This document shows, piece after piece, positions 46,290 through 58,660 of a DNA stretch of 64,000 nt. The stretch comes from Cepaea nemoralis (taxonomy: Eukaryota; Mollusca; Gastropoda; Stylommatophora; Helicidae). The notes beneath the pieces were generated by a model. That model was not told the origin of the DNA, did no database searches, and saw nothing but the letters and a program-made list of their open reading frames with translations. Where the stretch lies: positions 364,001 through 428,000 of the forward strand of contig JACEFZ010025810.1 in the NCBI GenBank assembly GCA_014155875.1, written 5' to 3'. A program made the translations under genes and the position numbers. Numbering within the stretch: position 1 is the first letter of the stretch; every line of letters begins with the position of its first letter.

Positions 46290-47215
46290 TAAAGTGTCAC
46301 AGCCATAACACTGACAACATGGCAACACTAACACTGACAAAATTGCAACTATAACACATAACACTGACATCATTGTTATTATAACACCTAACACTGACAA
46401 CATTGCAACTATAACACTGACAACATTGCAACTATAACACATAACGCCGACACCATTGAAACAATAACACATAACACTGACAAAACTGTAACCATAACAC
46501 ATAACACTGACAACATTGCAACTATAATACATAACATTGACAACATTGCAACCATAACGCTGACAACATTGCAACTATAACACATAACACTGACAACATT
46601 GCAACCATAACACATAACACTGACAACGTTTAAACTGTATAACATAACACTGACAAAACTGCAATACATAACACTGACAACTTGCAACTATAACACATAA
46701 CACTGACAACATTGCAACCATAACACTGACAACATTGCAACTATAATACATAACGCTGACAACATTGCAACCATAACAAATAACATTGACAACATTGCAA
46801 CCGTAACACATAACACTGACAACATTGCAACCATGACACTGACAACATTGCAACTATAACACATAACACTGACAACATTGCAACTATAACACATAACATG
46901 ACAACATTGCAACCTTAACAACAATGACAACATTGCAACTATAACAGTAACAACATTACAATCATAACATAACATTTACACCATTGCAACCACAACACAT
47001 AACACTGACGACATTGCAATCATAACAACACTGGCACATTGCAACTATAACACTGACAACATTGCAATTATAACTCATAACAATAACAACATTGCAACTA
47101 TAAAACGTAACACTCACAACATTGTAACTATAACATTTAACACTGACATTATTGCAGCTATAACACTGACAACATTGCAACTATAACACGTAACACTGAC
47201 AACATTGTAACAACC
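46290..47215. repeat. Degenerate ~30-bp minisatellite
   Basis: Repeating CATAACACTGACAACATTGC, AACTATAACA with shorter units missing the ACATAAC part. More than 30 copies, considerably diverged. Confidence 0.93.
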
Positions 47216-47406
47216 GAAAATAACTCACATATTCCAATTTCTTTTCAATGTCAGCCCCGAGGCCAGATTTCTTTGCTCTGTTTTCTGCCATCTTTGTTTA
47301 TAGTGAAACCGAGCGCTGGAATGCTGAAATATCGACAGAGGAATTATATTGTATGATTATTGCCATATTTATCTCTCTTTTTTTTCACTACTTTATCTAT
47401 CATCTG
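47216..47406. other. Unassigned spacer
   Basis: Nothing recognised. Confidence 0.4.
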
Positions 47407-47410
47407 ATAC

Positions 47411-47478
<68 letters not shown>

Positions 47479-47506
47479 GTCATCATCATCATCATCATCA
47501 TCATCA
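47407..47506. repeat. (CAT)n microsatellite
   Basis: About 33 ATC triplets with one CGT interruption. Confidence 0.97.
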
Positions 47507-47599
47507 CCCCAGTCATCAATTATTTACTACCACACCTTGTCGCTGTATTCATCGTGATTATCATTATGCCTACGGGTTTTATTAAGAACCGAATCTCAC

Positions 47600-47763
47600 T
47601 ACTAATGCTGTTGCTGCTGCTGCTACTACTGCTACCACTACTACTACTATCAAAACTACTACTGCTACTACTACTTCTACCACTACTACTACCATTACCA
47701 CTACTACTACCACTACTACTACTACTACCAATATTACTACTACCACTACTACCACTACTACTA

Positions 47764-47821
<58 letters not shown>

Positions 47822-47829
47822 CACTACTA

Positions 47830-47907
<78 letters not shown>

Positions 47908-47961
47908 TCATAACTATTACTACTACTTCTACCACCACTCCTACTACCACAACCACTACTA

Positions 47962-47992
<31 letters not shown>

Positions 47993-48113
47993 CACTATTA
48001 CTACTACCACTACTACTACTACCACCACTACTACTACCACAACCACTAATACTACCACTACTACTACTACTACTACTACTATTACTACTACCACTACTAC
48101 TACTACTACTACT
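47600..48113. repeat. (CTA)n microsatellite
   Basis: About 510 bp of CTA with CCA, TTA and CAA variants. It is complementary to the TAG array that follows the SINE fragment. Confidence 0.97.
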
Positions 48114-48119
48114 TAATTG

Positions 48120-48214
48120 TACGAGCAGGTTAGTAATGTAAACTTTCTGCTATGCTTAACCTTCAGAAAGCAAAGGCACACTTCTAAACGTAAAATTAGG
48201 ATATGCAACTAAAG
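48120..48214 (+). mobile_element. SINE 3' part, core family B
   Basis: CAGGTTAGTAATG, CTGCTATGCTTAACC, core TTCAGAAAGCAAAGG...CTAAACGTAAAATT (48162-48194), then AGGATATGCAACTAAAG. Compared with 56941-57105 it lacks about 50 bp between core and tail end. Confidence 0.7.
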
Positions 48215-48538
<324 letters not shown>

Positions 48539-48814
48539 CCCCTCTGCCGTGCGTCCACCTTGACGAGGTAGAGGGGCTTGCGCGTTCCAATGACCCCAAG
48601 AGCTATGCCCACGGTAGCACAGCTACTGGTAGGGTCACCCATGTCGGACAGGTCAAGGGAGAGGGACCAGACGAAGTGACGCACAAACCTGCTACCTTGT
48701 AGGTAGACTGGGGACAGTCAAAGGCTACGGAAAGCATCCCGAAAAGTGCTTGTCGAAATCGGATGTACTGAGCCACAAGCTTGACAAAGAAGTGCAACGT
48801 AACTTTATCATTTC

Positions 48815-50371
48815 ATGATGCCACAGATGAAAAATAATCATTATGGTGCTAATCCCGTGAAGTCCCATCAGGCGGTGATAGTGCCGGGCCCCCTGCCTCG
48901 AGGGGGTCCACCCATGACTACTGGTGGTCACCTTCCCCTGTGCTGTGGAGTCAAGGCACAGAGGAGTAGGTTAAGAGCTATTGACCAAATACCAAGGACA
49001 CTCAACATACTACAGTGGAATGCCGAAGGAGTTTATAACAAGAAAGAATCCCTGACACAGCGTCTTCATAAAGATAGAATAGATGTGGCATGCATTCAAG
49101 AGACACACCTCAATGCCAATCGCAAATTTTCAGTCAGAGGATATCAGGCCACACGTTTCGACCGCGAAGGACATAAAGGAGGAGTTCTAATACTTACACG
49201 AAATACAATACCTTGCAGCGAAGTATCTGTGATCTCTGACAACTAAACAGAAATTATAGGTATTGATATAATGATAAAGGACGTGAAAATAAGAATCTAC
49301 AATCTGTATAGCCCAGCAGATAAGGACCTTACACTCTCAAACATGAAAATAACTGACACAAACTGCATTATTGTCGGAGACTTTAATAGCCGTTCAGAAA
49401 GATGGGGATACCCAGATACTGACAAAAGAGGAGATGAATTGGAGGACTGGGAAATAGACTCAAATCTCCATCTACTCAACAAATCGGATGGCACACCGAG
49501 CTTCTACTCCAGAAGATGGCTTACCACTTCTACTCCAGACTTAGCTTTCTGCACAGGAGACATCCTCCACAAAATCGATCGCCATGTGCTGGACCAATTA
49601 GCAGGTAGTGACCACAGACCAATCAAGCTTGTAATGAATATGGAGTATGTTCCACAGGAGCAAAAGCCCTTGCCCCGCTGGAATTACAAACGAGCAGATT
49701 GGGACAGATTTGCCATACTAACAAACAAATATTGTGAAAACATAAATACACGAAGTGGCAACATAAAGCAAATGGTGGAAAGTCTAAACAGAGCGATAAT
49801 ACAGGCAGCCACTGAGTCCATTCCTAGAGGAGCGAGGAAAAATTACAAACCATACCGGACTGAAGAACTACAAAGTTTGGAGGACAAAGTTGAAGATGCC
49901 AGGAAGACAGCAGAGAGAGAACAAACAATTGAAGCGAATATCTCTCTCAAAGCCATCTCAGCAAAATATAAAAGAACAGTAAATCAAACAACAAGAGATT
50001 CTTGGAGGGAAAAAACAGAAAACCTGAATTTTGACAAGGATGGAAACAAACTATGGAAACTAGTGAAAGCCATGAACAATGAAGGACCTAGAAACAAACA
50101 AATAACAATTAAACAAGGAAATGCCTTGCTTACAGGAAAAAAGGCTGCAAATGCACTAATGGAACACTATGCAAATGCAAACCACATTGATATTACAACC
50201 GAACAGAAGAAAGCAATCAAAGACAAACAGATACATCATAGAAATACAGAGACAGCAGCAGAATATATGATGGCAAATCTAACAATGGAAGAAATGGAAC
50301 AGGCAATGAATACCCTAAAAAAGAAGAAATCACCAGGAAAGGATGGAATCACAAATGAAATGCTAATATGA
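48815..50371 (+). pseudogene. LINE endonuclease and start of reverse transcriptase
   Basis: One frame, interrupted by TAA at 49244-49246 and ended by TGA at 50369-50371. AP-endonuclease motifs: QWN (residues 67-69 of the first part), QETHL (95-99), then GDFN and SDHRP (residues 36-39 and 113-117 counted from the Met at 49271). These residues nick target DNA in LINE retrotransposition. After a linker rich in Lys/Glu the RT lead KKKSPGKDGITNEML appears. The start is uncertain; the domain begins at about 49005 (LNILQWNAEGV). Confidence 0.85.
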
Positions 50372-51462
50372 CTAGGCAACAAGGCAAAGAAGAAACTACT
50401 AGCAGTCCTAAATAACAGCTGGAAGAGAGGAATAGTCCCACAGGCATGGAAGGAAGCTATACTAATACCAGTCCCAAAGAAAGGAAAAGACCTGGAAGAA
50501 CCAAATGGCTATCGACCTATCAGTCTACTTAGCTGTGTAGGAAAATTAATGGAACGCATTATCAATGGCAGGCTAACATGGCATCTGGAAGAAAACAAAC
50601 TCTTAACCCACACCAAGCAGGATTCAGAAAGTACAGATCCACTGAAGATCAAATAACCTATATAGCTCAGGAAATAGAGGATGCCTTCCAAGAGAAAAAG
50701 CACACACTAGCAGTCTGTATAGATTTAGAAAAAGCATTTGATAAAGTATGGAAGGAAGGACTGAAAGTAAAACTGCAAAACATGCATGTTTGTGGAAAAA
50801 TGTATAAATGGATCAGCCACTACCTTGAGAACAGAACTGCCAGGACAAAAGTACAAGGACAAACAAGCAAAATGATGCTGCTGGAGCAAGGTGTCCCCCA
50901 AGGAGGAGTTCTTTCACCAACATTATTCCTAGCATATATGAATGACATCACAGAAAATTTTCCAGCCAGAGTACACACATCCTCCTTTGCAGATGACCTA
51001 GCCATATGGACATCTGAAGAATATATTAGTACAGCTAACAGCAGAATACAGCAAGCCTTATTAGCGCTAGAGGACTGGTCAAAATCATGGCTAGTGAAGA
51101 TAAGTGAGGAGAAAACAACATGCACAGTGTTCTCCCTCTCAAATAAAACTCAGCAACCTAAGCTGGTATTAAATGGAAAAATATTGCGCCATGAAGAAAA
51201 TCCAAACTATCTAGGAGTCACCTTTGATCGTCGCCTGACATGGAAGACACAGGTTGAGAAAAATCGAACAAGAGCAAGGCAGAGAATGGCAATCATGAAA
51301 AAGCTTGCTGGTACAACGTGGGGAGCAGATGAGAAAGTTCTCAAGAAGTTATATACTGGACGGGTGAGGCCAGTACTGGAATATGGCATTGCAGCTTGGG
51401 CAACAGCAGCTAAGTCAAACTTTAACAAAATAAGTAGAGTCCAAAACCAAGGAATGCGATAG
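50372..51462 (+). pseudogene. LINE reverse transcriptase
   Basis: 50372-50600 continues the previous frame (PVPKKGKDLEEPNGYRPISL). A one-base shift near 50600 moves the reading to the frame starting at 50578. There: QAGFRKYRSTEDQ, VCIDLEKAFDKVWKEGL (palm motif A), QGVPQGGVLSPTLF (motif B), SFADDLAIW (FADD at residues 137-140, genomic about 50986-50997) and PNYLGVTFDRRLTW. The catalytic aspartates are present. The frame ends in TAG at 51460-51462, after which the RNase H region is in another phase. Confidence 0.9.
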
Positions 51463-52359
51463 AAAACATTCCTGGTATTGAGAAAAAGAACACTCAGCAT
51501 GAAACCGAAAGAAGAGAAATAACCCTAAACTACATAAAAGAACATTACCCAAGCAGGAATTGGACCCATGCATATACAGATGGATCAGCCAAAAATTCAA
51601 TAGAGAATGGAGGAGGAGGAATTCTCCTAAATTTAAAAAATGGAGTGAAAAAAACACATTCAATGGCAACTGGAAAATTTTCAAGTAACTTCAAAGCGGA
51701 GGTAGAGGCTCTGAAAACTGCAGCAGAAATGCTCGTGATGGAGGAAAATAAAAGAGAAGCAAATAGCTATCTTCACAGATGCAAAGTCAGCTGTCTCAAT
51801 ACTGAAGAGCAATAACAGCACAGAACTAACTGACCTAAGAGCAGCACTCCATGGTCTATGCCAGAAATCCAAAAAAGTTGTAATACAGTGGATCCCATCA
51901 CATTGCAGTATACCTGGAAACGAAGAGGCTGACAGACTGGCAAAAGAGGGCGGACGACTACCACAGCCTGACATAGACATAACCTATAATGAGGCAAAGA
52001 GGTTGATAAAAAGCACTTATAGAACCAAATGGGAATCAGAGCATCCAGGCCATCAGAAGGATGATGCATATTACAAACTCGACCGAAGAGAACAAGTAGC
52101 AATCTTCAGACTCCGCACAGGACATAACATACTGAAATACCACTTGTTCAATAAACTAAAGATAGGAGATACCGATGAATGTAATTGTAGAACTGGAAAA
52201 ATGACAGCAAAACGTTTGCTGCAGGATTGCCCAACGTATGCAGAACAGAGAAAGATATTTTGGCCCACACCTGCTTCATTTGAGGACAAGCTCTATGGAG
52301 ATATCAACAAGCTCAAGTTGACCGCAGCTTACTTTAACTGCATACAGGTTGACATTTAA
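51463..52359 (+). pseudogene. LINE RNase H and C-terminal region
   Basis: A first segment (51463 to about 51755) reads WTHAYTDGSAKNS and SNFKAEVEAL. A frame shift follows, then FTDAKSAVSIL, VVIQWIPSHCSIPGNEEADR and LAKEGG. The four acidic residues of RNase H1 (D of YTDGS, E of AEVEAL, D of FTDAKS, D of EADRLAK) are all visible, but split over two frames. The C-terminus has CNCRTGKMTAKRLLQDCPTY, a Cys/His-type motif usual after RNase H in these LINEs, and a stop at 52357. RNase H would remove the RNA template during copying. Confidence 0.85.
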
Positions 52360-52375
52360 AGGTGCATGAAGACCC

Positions 52376-52660
52376 AGAGGCATGAAATGGAATATTGCTT
52401 GGATAGCAAATATATTATGTGGAAAGTCCAAATCGAAAGCTTGCTGTGTGGGCTTCATAAAAGGTGGAAAAGTGTTCTAGTGGCACGAAATGGAATATTG
52501 CTTGGATAGCAAATCCATTACGTGGAAAGTCCGAATCAAAAGTCTATTGTGTGGGCTTCATAAAAGGTGGAAAAGTGTCCTAGTGGCATGAAATGGAATA
52601 TTGCTTGGATAGCAAATCCATTACATGGAAAGTCCGAATCGAAAGCTCACTGTGTGGATG
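52376..52660. repeat. Three ~100-bp units in the LINE 3' region
   Basis: Each unit has GGCATGAAATGGAATATTGC, TTGGATAGCAAAT, TGGAAAGTCC, TGTGTGGGCTTCATAAAAGG. The third is cut short and passes into single-copy 3' sequence (to 53085). Confidence 0.9.
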
Positions 52661-53107
52661 TCATCTGCAGACTGCATACTTCTGGTTTCCGGAAGAACAG
52701 CCTATGGTGAACGGAAGGCCCAATATACGGAAGTGAGGCTAAGCAGCCATGTGCAGGACGTGACGATTCCTTGGGTGAGCCCAGTACCAGAGCTCTATGT
52801 ATCGGCTCTGCAAGTATGGAAGCCTCCTTGGATGGCGGGGAATGCCCATGGTCTGCCCCTGCCTTCCCTTGAGGGCTGACCAGGATCTTTGGCTTTTCTA
52901 TATGGACCAGCTGGGATGGGGGATAACACCACAACAGTGAGAGTCAAACGTCCTAAGAAATCCCCGGGAAGGTTAACCCGGTCAACAAATGCCCGCAGAA
53001 GTCGGATGTGTCGGCCTAACGGCGCAAGAACGCAGCTCTGCTGTAAACAGGCACAACGCAATCACATCTGAAAAAAAAACTCCGGATGAACGAAGAAGAA
53101 GAAGAAG

Positions 53108-53875
<768 letters not shown>

Positions 53876-53942
53876 GTAACATGGACTATGTCGTAATAGA
53901 GTATAAAGGTCAGAAGAAGAAGATATTCATGCATGTTCTTGG

Positions 53943-54338
53943 CATTCTTGTATTCTAAGTCTCTTATATTCCAGCATTCTTGTATTCTAAGTCTCTTATA
54001 TTCCAGCATTCTTGTATTCTAAGTCTCTTATATTCCAGCATTCTTGTATTCTAAGTCTCTTATATTCCAGCATTCTTGTATTCTAAGTCTCTTATATTCC
54101 AGCATTCTTGTATTCTAAGTCTCTTATATTCCAGCATTCTTGTATTCTAAGTCTCTTATATTCCAGCATTCTTGTATTCTAAGTCTCTTATATTCCAGCA
54201 TTCTTGTATTCTAAGTCTCTTATATTCCAGCATTCTTGTATTCTAAGTCTCTTATATTCCAGCATTCTTGTATTCTAAGTCTCTTATATTCCAGCATTCT
54301 TGTATTCTAAGTCTCTTATATTCCAGCATTCTTGTACA
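53943..54338. repeat. 32-bp minisatellite, about 12 copies
   Basis: The unit contains ATTCTTGTATTCTAAGTCTC, TTATATTCCAGC. Copies appear essentially identical. Confidence 0.97.
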
Positions 54339-54805
54339 TGGTGTTTGTAAAGTCTCACTACACTTTGTATGTAGAACAAATTTGATGATGTCATTAAAAA
54401 TGTGCTAAAGATTCATTTAATTAGTTACAATAGTCAATGCTGTGATCTAACGGCTCTACCGCTGTTTTGGAGAACTTGGAAAGTACCAAAGAAATATTCA
54501 TTTTAACAGGTGTTGGAAATGTCCACCACGGGCTTCAAGACATGACTGTAGATGTCTCTTAATATTGTCAAATAACTTCTGGAACGTGTCTGTTGTTATT
54601 TCTTGAATGGTCATTCTGATTGCGTCAACCAAAACAATTCTTTCTTCCGTTGATAACACCATTCTGTTTGGAGTGCAAAGAATTACTCCAGCAGCCGACA
54701 GCCATTAGCTGCATATTGCTTCACGATGGACTGTGGAGCACATTTTGTGATGACATCATCAAATTGGTTCTACATACAAAGTGTAGTCAGGCTTTACAAA
54801 CACCA
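54339..54805. mobile_element. TIR element, 467 bp, possibly a deleted mariner-like transposon
   Basis: Termini TGGTGTTTGTAAAG and CTTTACAAACACCA start inverted repeats of about 55 bp (ACTACACTTTGTATGTAGAA against TTCTACATACAAAGTGTAGT) with few mismatches. A 54-codon ORF lies between them on the minus strand. It begins exactly where the 32-bp minisatellite ends. No unambiguous target duplication. Confidence 0.8.
54498..54662 (-). CDS. 54-residue remnant ORF of a DDE transposase
   Basis: ATG at 54662, TGA ending at 54498. N-terminal MVLSTEERIVLVDAIRMT resembles the start of helix-turn-helix domains in mariner-like transposases of insects and other invertebrates. The end RHLQSCLEARGGHFQHLLK resembles their C-terminus (a GGHFEHLL-type ending close to the 3' TIR). 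The catalytic DDE region is absent, so the ORF looks like an in-frame internal deletion that joins the two ends. It cannot catalyse transposition; whether it is expressed is unknown. The family assignment is from motif memory and is moderately certain. Confidence 0.5.
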   Translation of the reverse strand: MVLSTEERIVLVDAIRMTIQEITTDTFQKLFDNIKRHLQSCLEARGGHFQHLLK

Positions 54806-54809
54806 CATA

Positions 54810-55150
54810 TTATAGGTATAGATGTACAGAAAGGTGCCTGCAAGCGTCAGGAATTTTGTTTCGTTTGCCATTCCTACACAAGTTACACAATTTTAAAGCA
54901 CTCGTTTCCCTCCTGACGCGAGCTAATTATAGAAACAGAAATGGCACACCGGCCAAGATGAACAAATTCCAATACTCAGCGTGAGCGCAAAATAGAAACG
55001 AAAGTGAGAGCAGATATTATGGGATACATGCTCTGAATAATTAAGAATGCAGAGCTGCTAAGGTTAATATGATATTCGCTCTAAATACTTTCAGAGAAAT
55101 GTGCACTTTGGGCGAAAAATTATTCTCTTCAAATGTAAGAAGAAAGCCGT
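54810..55150. other. Unassigned sequence
   Basis: No gene recognised. GCGTCAGGAA and its near complement TCCTGACGC are 80 bp apart. Confidence 0.4.
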
Positions 55151-55154
55151 GACT

Positions 55155-55585
55155 CATCATCATCGTGTGCCATACTAATAAGCGTGAGTGGTCATGGTTC
55201 GCCATCTCAAACTATCACCAGAATCTTGAATCAGGTCTGTTGTCCCGATTATCCCATGTGACGAAGCAATTCAGGTATCCATTTCTCTGCCTTTCTTTGC
55301 TATTTTCAGCTGTCACAAAGTTTTCAAGTTTATTCCTTTTCATAAAATTCCTGAACAATCTTGATCATCTACTCGAATTTCTCTAGTCAATTTATGGTTT
55401 TCATTTGTTTCGTGTAGAACTTACTCATTGGTCTTTCGGTCTGCCCATGGTATTCTTTGCATGTTCCCGAGAAACCACATTTCCACTGCCATTAGATGTC
55501 CCTCAGCTTGTTTGCTCATTGTCCATGCTTCACACTTATAACAGTAATCACGAGTGTATTTAGAACCACGTTATGCGTACCTGGA
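55155..55585 (-). pseudogene. LINE 3' end fragment, family C
   Basis: Aligns along its length with 37160-37580 in the same orientation (plus-strand ATAAGCGTGNGNG, GCCATCTCA, CATTGGTCTTTC, CATGGTATTCTTTGCAT, CGAGAAACCACA). Heavily mutated; no open frame remains. Confidence 0.7.
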
Positions 55586-55669
55586 AACATTGTCATCACT
55601 GCACTAGAGACAAGCCCGCACATGCTCGGTCTCCTTCAGAAGTGGAGGGATGATCGCGCAGAATGTCCC

Positions 55670-55840
55670 TGTTTCCATCTTATAGTGTCCCTGTTTCCAT
55701 CTTATAATGTCCCTGTTTAAATCTTATAATGTCTCTGTTTCCATCTTATAATGTCCCTGTTTCCATCTTACAATGTCCCTGTTTCCATCTTATAATGTCT
55801 CTGTTTCCATCTTATAATGTCCCTGTTTCCATCTTATAAA
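55670..55840. repeat. 22-bp tandem repeat, about eight copies
   Basis: TGTCCCTGTTTCCATCTTATAA units with a TCTCTG variant. Confidence 0.95.
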
Positions 55841-55864
55841 CTGCTATATGTCCTTTGCATGACG

Positions 55865-56030
55865 TTGCGATCAACCCTAGGTTGGTTTTCTAGCTGTAAG
55901 CTAATACTTGTACGTTCAGTAGTTTGCCATTGATTTATGAACGAGAAGTCAACGTTACGTCCAACTAACCAGTATGGAATGAACTCACTACCCCGATGTC
56001 AGCTCATAGGAAGTGTAAGGGCGATAGCGA
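55865..56030 (-). mobile_element. SINE copy, core family B
   Basis: The minus strand has a degenerate core (55911-55941: AATGGCAAACTACTGAACGT) and tail CTAGAAAACCAACCT...GTTGATCGCAACG, like the copy at 44880. Confidence 0.6.
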
Positions 56031-56149
56031 TACTCCTCTCAGCCACAGTGATCTCTTGTTTCCTACTAGCTATCTATCAATTTGGTACCGTTACAGCCTT
56101 TTGCTTAATTTTTCTACGAGCAATATGAGCCTTCACTCATTGGACAAAT

Positions 56150-56640
56150 GGCTCCAATACTAAAGAACAGACATGTATCAATAGTCACTAAGAAAGTGCT
56201 TTACAATACAATCTACTTACCAACTCTATGCTACCAATGCCAAACCTGTACAATGACAGAAACAGAGAAAAGAAAAATCACAACAACAGAAATGAGATTC
56301 CTGAGAAGAATGCTCAATATTTCAAGAAGAGATACGATCAGACATGAAGAAATGAGGACTAAAGTGGGGGTTATAGCAGTGTTAGAATTTTATTAGAAGG
56401 CAGCAAGTCAAATGCTTAGGCCATGCAATAGGTTACCAACTAAAAATATACCACAACAAGCAATGATGTATAGACCAGAGGGAAGCAGAGGAAGAGACCG
56501 ACCACGTAAGCGATCGACGAATGGAATAGCAGAGTCCATGGGAACCTCGATACATGAAGCCCATAAGCGGGCACTCTCCCGCTGTTTATAATTTACCTAG
56601 ACACCGTAAGGTACAAAAGGAACAAGATTAGATGAGATGA
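56150..56640 (+). pseudogene. LINE 3' end fragment, family D
   Basis: A short open frame (from 56148): KKVLYNTIYLPTLCYQCQTC, TMTETEKRK, EMRFLRRMLNISRRDTIRHE, KVGVIAVLEFY, then broken GSRGRDRPRKRSTNGIAESM. This is the C-terminal region of an RTE/CR1-like LINE protein. Ends in the same GATGAGATGAG tail as 39567. Confidence 0.78.
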
Positions 56641-56644
56641 GTTA

Positions 56645-56770
56645 CAGCCTTCCTCGATCAACATTAAAATATCACTGTTCCTAGATTAAGATCAAAATAT
56701 CAATTTACTCCTGGATTAAGATCAAAATGTCACATTACTCCTCGATCAAGATCAAAATATCACACTATCA
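56645..56770. repeat. ~32-bp degenerate tandem repeat
   Basis: About four units of CCTNGATTAAGATCAAAATATCAC. Confidence 0.8.
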
Positions 56771-56940
56771 ACATGGGCTATCATCATTGCGCACCGGATA
56801 AGTCCGTTGGTGCCCAGTTCTGCCCTGAATGTCTACGAGCGTATGACTGTTGATTACACCAGTCCGGGATTAATTCATCAGTTTTATTGTGGCCCGTACA
56901 CAGCCCCCATTTCTGGCAGCTCCCTGCTTTGACACCAAGG

Positions 56941-57105
56941 TCTCTCGTGTTGAGCAAGACCAGGTTAGTAACGAAACGTCCTGCTATGCTTAACCTTCAG
57001 AAAGCAATGGTAAACTACAGAACGTAAAATTACCAAGAGATCACAAACAGCCGAAATATATTGGGATCGACTGTGACGTCATGTATAGGATATGCAACTA
57101 AAGAT
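56941..57105 (+). mobile_element. SINE 3' part, core family B
   Basis: CAGGTTAGTAACG, CTGCTATGCTTAACC, core TTCAGAAAGCAATGG...CTACAGAACGTAAA (56996-57028), then ATCACAAACAGCC, GACGTCATGTA and GGATATGCAACTAAAG. No clear tRNA head within 150 bp upstream. Confidence 0.72.
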
Positions 57106-57379
57106 ACTTAACTGCAAATGTCAACCAAAGGTCATTGCACATATGTGGATAGATAAACGGCAGATGATAAAAGACAAGAATAGAAAGAAAGTTCAGGCAG
57201 AACACATCAAAGGTGACAACGAAACGTGTGATACATATATAAAATGAACACTGCATATGGCAGATATTAACCTTCACAAAATAATTATTAGTGCCAGATT
57301 AACAAGTAAATCGGTACAACTATCTCGGAATAGTCATAACATCTTAAAGCAGGTATCTTGAAGAGATCTGAACAAGAAT
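57106..57379. other. Unassigned spacer
   Basis: No gene recognised; may be degraded LINE sequence. Confidence 0.3.
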
Positions 57380-57790
57380 CGGTATGGCAAATGTTGCCTT
57401 TTGCAAGATGGAAAGCATACTGACCAATAAAAAGATATTATTTGCAACGAGATAAAGATCGTTGAAGTGCTACAAGGAATCTAAACTTTTCTATAGGTGT
57501 GAAACTTGGGCAATGATCAGACAAGCTGAAAAACATCTAAAGACAAGGGAAATGTGGTTTCTTAGGAAAATGCCAAGATAACGATGGACAGACAGAAAAA
57601 CCAACGAGCAAGTCCAACAAGAAGTAAATGAAAACCGTAATCTGATTAGAGAAATTAGATGTAGACAGTCACAATATGTTGGGCACGTTGTGAGAAGAAA
57701 TAAACCAGAGAGCTTGGTGACAACTGGCAATATTGACGGGGAAAGAACAGCTCCGGCATTTAGGAAACACATCTTGTAGATCACAGCTAC
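57380..57790 (+). pseudogene. LINE 3' end fragment, family C
   Basis: Broken frames: MANVAFCKMESILTNKKI, EMWFLRKM, RWTDRKTNEQVQQEVNENRN, REIRCRQSQYVGHVVRRNKP. Homologous to 37125-37735. An in-frame stop follows RKMPR. Confidence 0.78.
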
Positions 57791-57814
57791 TAGATCACAG
57801 CTCGTCGTGAGGTG

Positions 57815-58220
57815 AAAGTCGAGGGCTGCCTGGTCTCGAGGCATGGTGTCCGCCTCGAGTGCTGGAGGTCCCGGGTTCACGCCCCGGTGAAGACTGGGAC
57901 CTATTTCACGTGGACTTCGTGTAATAAAATTTCCCCTGGTCTATGTGTCGTGAGATCGACGTCCGTGTGTAATGTTGCGCATGTAAAAAATCCCTTGGCA
58001 GTTGGAAATCGAAAAAGAGTAGCCTAACAGTGCTGCCCGGGCAAAATTTCGAGTTAAAAATCTACCCAAAGTATTCCAGGATCGTCGCCAGTGCTACGGA
58101 GTTCGTGCACTGAGCTGAGTTTCTCCAGACTCAGGTTTGAGTTAGGAGGAGAACGGAGCACTTATGGGTTACACCCGTGTGCCGTGATGTTGATCCATCG
58201 ACTAGACTAAACTAAACTGG
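57815..58220 (+). mobile_element. tRNA-headed SINE, core family A, long form
   Basis: A-box-like TGGTCTCGAGGCATGGTGTC (57831-57850) and a strong B-box GGTTCACGCCC (57874-57884). Central block CGTCGCCAGTGCTACGG, GTTCGTGC (58083-58108) as at 34410. The tail CGGAGCACTTATGGG...GTGATGTTGATCC is shared with 34297 and 11565, followed by ACTAAACTAAACT. The head and linker differ from the 34297 copy. Confidence 0.82.
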
Positions 58221-58439
58221 AGTCACAGTGAATAACAAGTTTCTAATAAATGTGCCGACTTAACGATGACAGCGCCTGTGTGCAAGTATGTCTGCCACTT
58301 TTATGATGGGTAAATCCAAATACACCTGTCCCAGATGTCGTCCCATTTAGATACCATATGTTGCCCATTAAACATGATCCTTCTCACGGCATGCCTAGGT
58401 TACTCCAGAGGAAAGATCACACCAATACGCCTTGAACAA

Positions 58440-58660
58440 TACAAGCTGCAGAAGATGGCGGATCAGCAAAGCAATTCTCTCACTGTTTGACTGTTGTAGC
58501 TTCCATCCTAGGCCAGTTGCCCTGCCATGACATTTAGTCTTTACGTTCCATTTCCTCGCACTTGGTTAAGGCATTTACACTCCCAGTTGTGCCCCTCCGC
58601 CTGAAGCCTAGGCACAATGTGGTGTGTCGGGTTTGGTAAGCGTCGCCCAACATTCGACCC
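58440..58660 (-). pseudogene. LINE A upstream fragment, second copy
   Basis: Reverse complement matches 22815-23060 through GCTTACCAAACCCGACA, CACATTGTGCC, GCGAGGAAATG and, at its left end, TTGCTTTGCTGATCCG. Confidence 0.6.

Larger units (their letters stand above)
48539..53107 (+). mobile_element. I-superfamily LINE, nearly complete, inserted in TAG repeat
   Basis: Flanked by TATAAGTAGTAG at 48527-48538 and 53108-53119. Order: 5' untranslated region (48539-49000), AP endonuclease, reverse transcriptase, RNase H, C-terminal Cys motif, 3' region with tandem units, and a short GAA tail. An RNase H domain after RT places it in the I superfamily; the nimbus-type elements of snails would be a natural comparison, but I cannot check that. 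No ORF1/gag-like protein is present, which suggests 5' truncation. At least two in-frame stops and three frame shifts make it inactive. Confidence 0.9.

Noticed and set aside
46287..47180. Cys/Val-rich ORFs resembling membrane peptides
   Set aside because: Translation of the ~30-bp minisatellite.
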